DNA of 64,000 nt from Sthenelais limicola. Lineage: Eukaryota > Annelida > Polychaeta > Phyllodocida > Sigalionidae. The stretch lies in contig OW804096.1 of assembly GCA_942159475.1 (NCBI GenBank), positions 105,932,194 to 105,996,193 on the forward strand. The letters are read 5' to 3'. The notes under the pieces were generated by a model. The model had not been told where the DNA came from. It made no database searches and saw only the letters and a program-made list of their open reading frames with translations. Position numbers and translations under genes: made by a program. How positions within the stretch are numbered: the first letter of the stretch is position 1; each line of letters opens with the position of its first letter. Positions 11,651 through 22,500 of the stretch are shown piece after piece.

Positions 11651-13089
11651 AACATCGTCTTGTGTGTTTCCTTTTACTAAGTATGTGGAACACCCCCGCC
11701 TTCATTTAGTACTTACATGGATCGGGTTCTTACCACCGACATTTTGGGGGGAGATTTTCGATGTGGCATTGTTACCATAACACCTAGGCCAACGGCTGTA
11801 TTGCGTCGGCATACAGTTCAAGATTGAAAATACTCAAATAAAAAGAGTTCACCAAGAAAACGTACATTCACTTACAGCTCATCTTTGATAATACTAGGTT
11901 CGTCGCCCTTCACTTGCACGATTATTCACCATATAATTATAATTCATAATAATTATAGGCATTTTATATGAAACAATTTAACGTATCTTGTATACAGTGG
12001 TTTACGCAACCCCGCCACATAAACCACCGGTAGAACCTTCCACAAATTGCATTAAAAGATTCCTTTTTAGTTGATTAAAGGCTAATAAATCGGTTAACTA
12101 ACCTAGATTGGTTTCCTTCGTTTAGAATATAGCACACACACGTTGCTGCACAAATTCTTCACCATTGGAACAAATACTTCCCAACTATTAATAGATTTAA
12201 TAGCGAACTGAAGTTTATAATTCGTCAGTATTGATGACACTCAATGGCGGTACTGGGGGTGGGGGAGGCCTGGGGGCGCCTCACCCCCACCCCCACCCCG
12301 ACCCCTTAAAATGGTCCCTGTCACTAGTAGCACATGAGGTGGTTAACTTTGTATTTTATATTTCACAACATAACTTGTTTATATCCTCACGTCTGATAGG
12401 TTGAGGAGGGACCACCCATCTCTGACATTTTGAAACTGATGCATTATCCAATGAAATTGTGTTCCCTCATATGACCGATATCAGTGGATCATCAACAGGG
12501 AAACTTTATCATTAAAACAGGGTAGTTTTGATATAAATGTGAAATACAAACTCAAGGTTGTCTTGAGTTTTCCTGTTACACTCAGACTGAAATTGTGCCA
12601 CTCACGATGATACGCACAGTAATGTTTAGGCCTAATCCTTGTGTGATGCCACGGTATTCCATACAACTACAATTTCACTTTTCATTTGTGGGACAAATTT
12701 GCCCCCAACCCTCACCCCCACTTTCAAATGGCTTCCTACATCACTCATTTATATTCATATATTGGCCATTAAAACATTAAAAAAAATTAAGCCACGAATC
12801 CTTTAGATATATATAGGTCTTTTGTGTCTCCTCTTTTATGATGTTATACCAGATAATATTGTGATGAGCCATTGGCAGGAAGAGAATGAGGCACATATAT
12901 GACATTAATTTATTTCCTCAAATTATTTCTCCATGCACAACACAACTTGTCCTTATGACAGTGATGATAGGCCTATATCAAATCTCTTATCTTTTTTTGC
13001 TTTAAAACAATGGAAACTGATATCTACATTTCACAAGTCATTCAGGCGACCAGGCACAACAGTGTTGGTACATTGTTCATCAGAATATT
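11651..13089. other. Intergenic sequence between MEF2 and NUDT17
   Basis: No coding exon or repeat family is recognised. The one notable structure is a GC-rich hairpin at 12255-12294 in an otherwise AT-rich stretch. Confidence 0.5.
12255..12294. repeat. G-rich/C-rich hairpin
   Basis: The left arm gggggtgggggaggc and the right arm gcctcacccccaccccc are near-complementary around a short ctgggggc loop. Each strand also has several runs of four or more G or C, so a quadruplex is an alternative structure. Confidence 0.75.
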
Positions 13090-13216
13090 TTATTACTTTT
13101 AGTAGGTGCTAAATGTAGCAATAAATCTCAACCATTATTCAAGATGGCGCCACTATCGTATCGCGTATCAGACAAGGCCTACATTCTGTCTCTGCCGAGA
13201 AACATGCTCAAACAAG
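13090..13216 (+). promoter_or_regulatory. Putative NUDT17 promoter / 5' UTR
   Basis: The 127 bp before the NUDT17 start codon contain aagatggcgcc at 13141, a YY1-type motif, and several CpGs (atcgtatcgcg) in an otherwise CpG-poor region. The start codon lies in a second aagatggc motif at 13214-13221, an arrangement common in short-UTR housekeeping genes. The transcription start was not determined. Confidence 0.5.
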
Positions 13217-13303
13217 ATGGCAGCCAACAGTGGGATTGCTCGTGTTCTGGCCCATGCTAAAAGGATATCTGACACAGTCCCGACACCATTGCACTTTACG
13301 CAG
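13217..13303 (+). CDS. NUDT17: NUDT17 exon 1 (start codon)
   Basis: ATG at 13217 in acaagATGGc, a good initiation context. 29 codons, MAANSGIARVLAHAKRISD then TVPTPLHFTQ, ending phase 0 at donor gtatct (13304). The end HFTQ followed by SVVDFLG of the next exon matches human SFAQ-SVCGLLG in layout, which ties this small exon to the rest across a 6.6-kb intron. Confidence 0.85.
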
Positions 13304-13511
13304 GTATCTCTTTACTACCTTATATTTTTATGGTTTCAAATGTTACACAGCATATGCGTAAATTTCTTTAATAGTAAAATGCAATCCTACAGTCAGGGGG
13401 CCTGTAAAAGATTTATCCCCGATAAAGTTCCGAGCTCATACTAACACTAGATGGCAGCGTTCTTAGTGCGCTTTCCTAGTAGCTGGTGATGACCTCTACT
13501 TAAAATCCCGC

Positions 13512-13544
<33 letters not shown>

Positions 13545-16500
13545 AGGGGTAAAAAGTGTACGCTTTTCTGTTCCAGCCTTTGGAAAGTACCCCCTTTCCG
13601 CGAATTTTCAAGGCAATGTACCCCCCCTTTTTGTGGCAAAACGCGGAAAATTTGATGCTAAAAAAGACCCCTTTTTATGATTTCAAGGAGTCTTACTTAA
13701 CATGATACCCATTTTACCAAAACGTATCAAACGTTTTGGCAAAACGGGGAAAACAAAATTACTTTATGCCAAAGAAAATGCCTTATAAAATGATTGAATA
13801 AGAAAAACACGCTCTCTAGAAGTAGGGTCTTGGAATTTGGTAGATCTAGTCATGCCATTATTAGTGGTACATTCGAAGGTGCCAATTGAATGATATATTA
13901 TGTGATGTGTTACTGAAAAGTAAGTCACTAATTGCAACAAATGGTATTTCTCAAACGTTTTTCCAAGAAAACCCTTTCTGAGAATGTTTTTATTTCTGAG
14001 CTGTTTAGTGTTGCTGGTAGCATGAATACAACTACCAAATTTCAATATTGTCTATTGAATATATCTATATGTTAGCTGATGTTATTCTAAGGAGTATATT
14101 TAGAATTTTTACTATAGTGAGTGAGTGAGTGAGATTGGTTCCCTTATCAACACATGGTTATATCAAGGGCGGGAGAGCTGATAGGGAGGCAGTTTATGCT
14201 CATACCCTGCAGATTGACCATCAAGAAATATCACTAATTTTGTTCTCATCCATATGAAACATAACTACTTTTTAGGCCTAGATGTTAATAAACAGAGGCA
14301 TCCGAGGCATTCAATAAGTGAACTTGGTTCCCTGATAAGGTATGGGTGATATGGTTTTATTCGTTTCTACTATTGAAGAAGGAAATTCAAATTCAAAACT
14401 TGTTAGGCAAAGATTTTCAGTATGGACACTGGATAATGGTACATATTTCTACATAAATAAGGATTTAAATTAGAAATAAATAAAAGAAATATGCACATAA
14501 TGTTTTGAATCATTGTGTACGTCATAGGTCTAGACATAAGGGTCATAACGCTTTTTAGTTTGTAAAAATATTCCAACTAGTTACAGCCAAATAACCATTC
14601 AGTAATGGTAATGATATAATGGCAGCGGCAAGGATGACATGTCATTGACCCTCTCCCCACATACATATATAGGCCTATAACCCATTATTTTTGGAATATA
14701 CACAAATATCTAACATTCATTCCCTTTCGTTTTCTTTTAAGTTTAAGTTTTAAGTCAAGTCGGCAGACAACAGAAGACCTGTAACTAATCTATCGCAGAC
14801 CTGTCCGACCCAATGTAACTAAGATCTGTACAATTAAGAATCCTTGAATTGAATTGAATTGAATTAGCCTAGAGCTGCCCAACTCTTACCTTTGTTCCTA
14901 TTATTCCAAATTATGAGCATAAATCCGAACCGATTCAGTTTTAATATTTCAGGTCCATGTAGAGCTAAGAAAATAAGTATATATTGTTCACCCCAGCTTA
15001 TTAAGGCAAAAAGCATTCATTTTTAAGGCCCTAAAATCCAGTTTGGGGACTCCCATGCCTATATTCCTAGGCAAAACTATGTAAATAGGGGGTATTTCTG
15101 ATGTATTTCGGGTTGGCGGACACAATAAAACTATTGAAAAATGTCTCCTATCATTTTTTCCAATTCAAATAAGCAAAAGACGATTTTATGGTCAAATGAC
15201 GACCAAATGGTGGATTTGCCCATATGATATCTCAGGCATGTTGCTAGGGAGCGTTCCTACGACGACGACGTTGCGTCGCCAAATATGCGGCCTTGATTTA
15301 AGCAGCGAGCAGGCGGATTACCGCAATTTAAATAGATTCGTTTCTACCTTCCTTGAAAAAGTTCTGTCATAATTAGGCCTAGGTCTTTATTTCATGATTT
15401 GGACAGTATAATCGATACACTTGCCGCTCACAAGGTGGACAATATAAATTCTGTGTATTGTACAGTGACGTCACGACCGTTCGTGACTATGAGGACAACA
15501 CAGTTTGATGGAATTAATGCAAATGAAGTTGTTTTAAGGTAAGAATCATGGAATAAAAGCAAGAATAGCAAAGTAACGCGTCTTCAGGGGCTATATTCTC
15601 CTCGTATGGCCGAAAAACAACCCTCATACGCGATACTGTGCTGTTCTTGCTATAATATGTTTTTCTGTGCCACAAACGGAGTAAAAAAATACCCCTTTTC
15701 CATCATTTCGCGGATTTCACTTGCAAAAAATACCCCCTTTCTTAGCATTTCGCTGAGTTCAGCTGCAAATTGGTACCCTTATTTCTGATTTCGCGCTCCG
15801 CGTTTGTGAGTGAAAAATGACCCCTTTCTCCGCGAAATTGGGAACAAAAGAGCGTACACTTTTTACCCTTGAGTGTGTGTGTGTGTGGGGGGGGGGGGGC
15901 TTAAACTACGCACACTTCCCCCTCCATTGTTCCATCCTACCCTGTTTATCATTGAGCCTATTTGTTGATATTTTTGTTTTACTCTTTTTTTACCCTTTTT
16001 TTACCCTTTTTTTACCCTTGAGTGGGGGAAAGATGAAAGAACTAAATTGTTGTATGAATTTATTAAGGCATATGAGCATTGTGAAAGTGGGGAGAAATTG
16101 TTCCTACTGGGACAATTTCCCTCATTAAGCCAGAGACATAAGCTGGACTACCCCACCTTGAGCAGATGACCGGAAGAACCCACCTTTCGGAAGTCTCTCC
16201 AGCATCCTCCTGACCATCGTCCACTTCTTCTCGGTCTCTCAGCCACGATAGACCTGTATATGGTTTCTTTAAAAAGACTAGGCCTACCACCATGGCGGGC
16301 AAGGGAGGAAGGACGACGGACCAGCAAAGGGTCGATTACGAGCAAGTCGCCGGAATGAAGGACCATGACCCACCTGAGTTGGCAAAAAAGGGCAAAAAGA
16401 AAGAAACTAAGCAGAAAGATACCGGGGAAGAGACGCACATGGACCACGAGGACGGAGGCAACCAGTCTCCCCCATATGAGGACTCCCACGATGAATACAC

Positions 16501-19500
16501 CCTCAAGACACCGAAGAAACCCCAAAGGAACAGAAGAGTAGTGGACAAACTCTACGATACCTTGAAAAAAGTTTCTAGAGGCCAGGCTAGATCTCATCAT
16601 GACTCTGATCGCTACCAGCGCCGCTCCTCCTCCTCCCCGCAACCTCGTGGCAAAAATCCTCCAGCAGTCAGTACAAAAACGATGTCTCAATTCCTTTTCA
16701 TTGAGCTCATCATCTCTCTCCTCTAGCTCCTCCACAAATAGCTATGACTCCACTCCTACAAGAAAGAGGAAGAGAAGGAAAAAGTGGATTGCAAGAAAAA
16801 GAATGCAACATTCTTTTGACACACGGCACCCCTACAGAGACAGAGGCGCCTCCTCCTCATCAGACTCAGATGAGTCAGATGAGCTCCCTACCTCCAGACA
16901 CCTACCCAGAGTCTATAAACACAGGAAAGTAGCCGCACACACCCTTGTTAAGCAGTATGGCAGCAAGGGAGACCCAAAAGGTAAATCACAAATCCTATTT
17001 ACCCCTGAGACATCGCTCCCCCCTGACATGGCATTCAGGATTAAAGCTGAAAAACGTGAAATGACCATACCCAAGTATTACTGTGGACTGTCATATTTAG
17101 GCATGGGTATGGCCGAGCCAGGATCTCACTTCCACTGCTTCCTACAACACATGGCCAACCTTGGTGAGGACGCTGCCGTCCAGCAGTGGTCTAGCCCCCT
17201 CATGTGGTCACAAACCATTGTCGACCAAGTAGTGGACAAACGTATAAGGTGGAAGGACTTTCAATACATACAGCAGCAGAGGGCCAGAATGTTATTACCA
17301 CCAAAAACAAAAGCAATACTACCATTCGTCAAAAAACTGCAATAACAGGAAGCGCTTTACGGATAGAGAGAGGGATGTGAGTGTCAATAACGCTGGCTAC
17401 AGAGGAAGACGTGATTGGAACACCCAAAAGCTACTCGACTCGACCGCCTCTGCACTCGAACGCACATCAAGAAACCAGTAGCTCGCTCCGGTAGGCTGTA
17501 GCGGGGCGAAAAACATCTTTATTCGACTCACCAGCAAGAATCAGTGCCTGGTTCTGTCGAGAAAACACTACATTCCACAGATAATAAACATGGCGGCCAT
17601 GCCTATGGAAGTGACCACCAGTGGATGTAAACACCAAAGATGGCGGCTCAACTTCCACCCAGCCATCAGAGCTCACTTGTGCAGACAATAACCTGGGAAA
17701 TAGTCTCCCAGGAGCCACACACAGCTCAATCGTATGTCATTCCTCAATCCAAATGATACAAATATGAACTGGAGGCACATGGAACGGTGTACGCCGCACG
17801 CAGCCTATGTTATCAGCAAAAATAATGTAATGTCTACTGTTATAGCGCACACACTGGGCGCCGCCATCTTGGATCTCGCCACTAACGTGAAGACCAATGT
17901 GATTATGAATAAAGCATTCTGGGTACTGTAATGGCCGTGTTGTTTACTTCTATAAGTGGGGATATATTCAGGGAATATCCCACTGGCAACGAGTATAAAT
18001 ACATATTACTGCTAGGAAGAGTAAGCTGACATAAGAGAGATTCAAACAGCAGTAGATCGAGCTCTGGAAAATGCAGAAAAAACAGACTTTGTGAGGATTT
18101 AAAAGTTTGTGAGTTGGTGAGAAGATACATCCAGCATCTGTTTACATAAGCCCAAGCTACCCAGCATCAGGAGAGTAGTGTCTGTTTGCACGGGCGAGAT
18201 TCGGCAGGCCAGAGAATCAGAAGACATTCTTATAAGACTGTTATATTTATATATCAATTGTAAACAAGTGATACACAATGGGAGAAAAGGGCCCTAAACT
18301 CAAGATCCAACCTTTTGACATAAGTGGAGATAGGCTAACGCTAGGCCTGAAATGGCAGAGGTGGATTGAAAGATTTGAGAGAGACTTGCTCTACTACGGA
18401 GTGGATGCTAAAAAGAAAGAAAACAGTGATGTGTGTTAAATGGCACTATTGATCTATGCTCGGACAGCAGTGGAAGATCTACACGATCCACTAGCAGAGA
18501 CACCAAGACCAGAGACTGTTTCAGTAGCAAATTGGACCAACTACCGCAAGTCAAAAGCTAAGTTGAATGCTAGGTTTTTATCCAAGAAATCGAACGATTT
18601 TGCTCTCTGTGAGTTGGTATCACAGAAACCCAAGTCTGATGAGAGTATGGTTGATTTTGCTGATAGATTAAGACGCTGTGCTGAAAAATGTGACTTTACT
18701 GAATGGTCAGCAGACAAAATGATTAAATGTCTAGTCATCTCAAACATGAAGGATGATGAATTGCGCCTGAAATGCCTGGAGAAAGAGTTCAGACTTGATC
18801 AAGTACTGGACAAAATCCAATTGAAGGAGGACACAACAGCCATGAGTAAGATTATGGGTGCTTCAAGTTAAAGCCAGACAAGCAGTGCCAGTTCCGAAAG
18901 CGTTCAGCAAATTTGAAACAAACATCAGAAGAACCAGACTCAATGGAAGAAAAACAAAGACAGTTGTGGCAGCAAAGTAAGTCATGACAGGTGTCCTTGT
19001 TGTGGTGGGAGAAATCACAGTTCAGAGGAGGTGTGTCTCGCCAAAACAAGGAAGTGCAACAGGTGCCAACAGATTGGACACTATGGAAGAGTCTGCAGGT
19101 CAAAGGGCATCAGGTTGGTGGATAAAGAACATGACAATTCAGAGGACAGTGACAATGATGCAAGTGTCTTTTGACAATTCATCAAGCATGAGTATGTAAA
19201 TTTTATGGTAAAAGGTTCTGGTCCACAAGGTAAAACCGAGGTAGACATCAATGGTAAGAAAGTCAATGCACTGGTTCAGGTGTAAATGTTATTGACAAAA
19301 CGACATACCAGAAAATTGGTAGTTCATCACTTTCAACTTCTCAGAGCGTGTTATACCCATTTGGGGTAAATGAAAGGTTAAGGCAATGGTAGAAGGGGAG
19401 AATATCACTGTATATTGGTTAGGGCTGGGGTGGAAATGATGAATCAATGTTGATAGCATTAAAAGTTGTTGAATTTGATTTTTATTGATTACACAAGCTT

Positions 19501-22500
19501 TCGGGCTATAGACACCCTTTTTCAGGTGTGACAGGTAGGACAATGCCATGTATTGAATGAAATGAGATAGGCCCCGGGTAGGCCTACCAGTACAAGTAGG
19601 CTACGTTAGATTACAATTTCTCCTTTTGTTATCATCTTGGCATCATTTATGAACAATTGAGAGTCCTTCTAACTAAAGGTTACATATAGGCCTACTTGGC
19701 TTTCAGGAAGTCTTATTGTTAATATCCGAATGAAAGAAAAAACATATATAGGCCTATAGGCATACTGATGAGAAAATGGATTGTATTTAAAAGATGTAGG
19801 CCTAGGTATATTCGACTTGATAAAACAATTTTTAAAATCAAATCAAATAGCCTCCTTATGCTGTGGCCATCAATCAAAGAAGGTTTCTTTTTCATTGAAT
19901 TAATTTTCTTTCATGAATAATCGCCTAGGGTTGCCTTCTTAATTGCAGTCTGTTGTGGATTTTCTTGGTGATACAAAAACACACTCTCTTGATGTTTTTT
20001 CATGGATAGAAGAGAACCCGACTCATCTTGTGGTATCAAATACTCCTAGGTCAGTCTCGGACCAAAGTCTTCGAATCCAGGTGAGTTAGATATATATGGT
20101 TATCCTTCAATACAGTCCTGGCTTCAGCCCCACAGCAGTGATACCGATCTCAATTCTCCCTGTATATATATAAATTAATTTTCACTTCACCACAAATTGC
20201 TAAGGTTTCAGAGAACAGGCTGGGCTCTAGAAGCTAAACTGTACATGGGGCTTTTGTTATTTTGATCTGTGTGTGTGAGGGCTTAGATTGCCTAGACTAT
20301 ACACCGTTGGAGGCATCTGTGTGTGTGAGGGCTTAGATTGCCTAGACTATACACCGTTGGAGGCCTCACTGATGCCACACATTAGGTTAGGCTCGTCGGT
20401 CCACTCGGTCATGGGCTACTGCAATCGGCCGTGAATTCGACTTCAGACCCAGGACTGAATACACGTTTGCTTGAAATATACCTACTTGATTGGTTTTCTC
20501 TAATATGTTCCATGCAAGTCAGCATTGGTTTTGGATGTATTTGATATTTATTCCATGATTTGGCCATGAGAGTGAAGTATATCGGAAATACTTCACTCTC
20601 CCGATGTGGAATCGACCCATCGACGATTATTTTTGGGGCTGATGCAGCAACTAATTATGACGTAATGCACCTGCATCATGTAGACCAATCAGTGGCCCGC
20701 AACTATTATGTCACTCGTTCTACCTGGACAGTTGGTCCATCATTCTACCTGCACTTGAGCTGTACAGTGGTGCAGGCTATTTGTAAATTTTTAATCTTAC
20801 CTTTTTAATCTTACCCATTTGTGCTGTGTATGTATTCTTACATGTATTTTTGCTTGTATGTATTAATTGATATGTTGGGTGAGAATAAACCCTGCTTTGC
20901 TGGGTTCATGGCCAAACCTTGTCTTCGTTATATATCATTATTAATGGTAAAGCAGAGTCTCCCCAACATATCAGTGAAGTATTTTCGGCTCATACCAGGC
21001 CCTTAGTATCAAAAGTACGCGTATTTAGTCCCGTTTTTTCGGCCGCCTGGTTCGATCAGAAAGTCCATTTATTGATTTTAAATTAATTCAAACCTATCTA
21101 ATTGAAGTTATCAGTCAAAATGCTTAAATATGACTATCCCGAAATAGTTAACAGTGAAAATGTGTGGTAAAAGGAAGTTTTATTCAAGTTTCAAGTGAAA
21201 ACAGTCTTGCTTTTTTTTTTAGTGAAAGTGACATCAGAAGGAGACACTGCGCAAAATGTCTGACATAAAAACATGGAAATGCCGATTTTTTTTTTACACA
21301 AAATCGTGGGATAAAAGCAAGATTACTATAGTATGGAGTACTTGGTGAACAATACTCACCTCGTAAGCTCAGAAGCAACTCGGCCTACGGCCTCGTTGCT
21401 TCTGGGCTTACTCAGTAAGTATTGTCCACCTCATACTCCACACTATGGTAATCTTACTTTAGTATAGCCATTCACAGTGGCCACACGTTAATGGTTGTCT
21501 GCAGGGACTATCAGATTAAGATATCTGGTGAAGTATTAAATATTTTCGATAGACTATTTTTGTCACACTTTCTGTTCCGTTCAAGACAAAAAAACCCCAT
21601 TGAATTCACATATTTCTAGTTACTTTCGCGTTTCTTTTCCTGAATGTTTATATATTTGACCTAATTTCCTTTCCGAAATCGATCTATTTTTACAGCGACC
21701 ATCCTTTTGTCCTGTACATACTATGAGCAAATCTCAACACGATGAACTGGATAAAGCCATTTACGAGAGAGGTGTGGATACTGGTGCAGCGGTGTTCCTA
21801 GAATCAGCTGACAATCTCATACTATTAATAAGGAGGGCAAAACACCTGCGGACATTCCCCAACATCTGGGTACCTGCAGGCGGCCACATTGAGCAGGGGG
21901 AAACAGTTAGTATAATATATATTAGGAGCATTTGTTGTAGCTAGTGGATTGCCATATTAAGGCTATCTAGTACCATAAATCTATGCGGGCCCAAACGAAG
22001 AGAAAATCCTTTCAAGATCTTTTTCATGAAGATCAGGAATATGAATTTTCACGAATGATAATGTTTTGCTATTGTATTTTAAAGAGGTATTGTTTTGATG
22101 GTTCTATATTCATGAATATAGTTTTTCCGCCTGGAACGGAAGATGTGCACTCCCCTATTATGACACCCCCAGCATCCAGCCCTGATTTGTCAGAACAAAC
22201 GTAAATTCGAGGCATTAATATTGCCCTGCTTAACCTAATATCTAGTGTTATTTATTACACTATTTGTCTTTTACTTTTTATTTCATATCAATTGTGTACG
22301 GTAGGCTTTCCTTTACCATCCCGAGGAATAATCGAAGTTACATTCACTCACTTTGTATTTAATATGTAGAAAATATGAACTAATCGAGTTACATCTCCGA
22401 TTTCTTTCCCTTTCACAACATATATTTTATCTGCTTCCACTACCCTTTCACTGCCTTAACCTGGAAGTGCTGCTTTTAATTAAGGTCGCCCAGGCTGGCA

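Noticed and set aside
16148..16735. 195-codon minus-strand ORF
   Set aside because: Antisense of the Gag-like ORF at 16292; its composition (RGGGGAAL, SLSL-type) mirrors the lysine/serine-rich + frame.
21723..21944. ATG at 21723 as the NUDT17 start and the ORF end at 21944 as its stop
   Set aside because: Upstream codons back to 21696 match conserved NUDT17 sequence after a good acceptor, and the donor at 21906 precedes the apparent stop.
21983..22204. 73-codon ORF between NUDT17 exons 3 and 4
   Set aside because: It would break the Nudix box spacing, which is exact without it; no conserved content.
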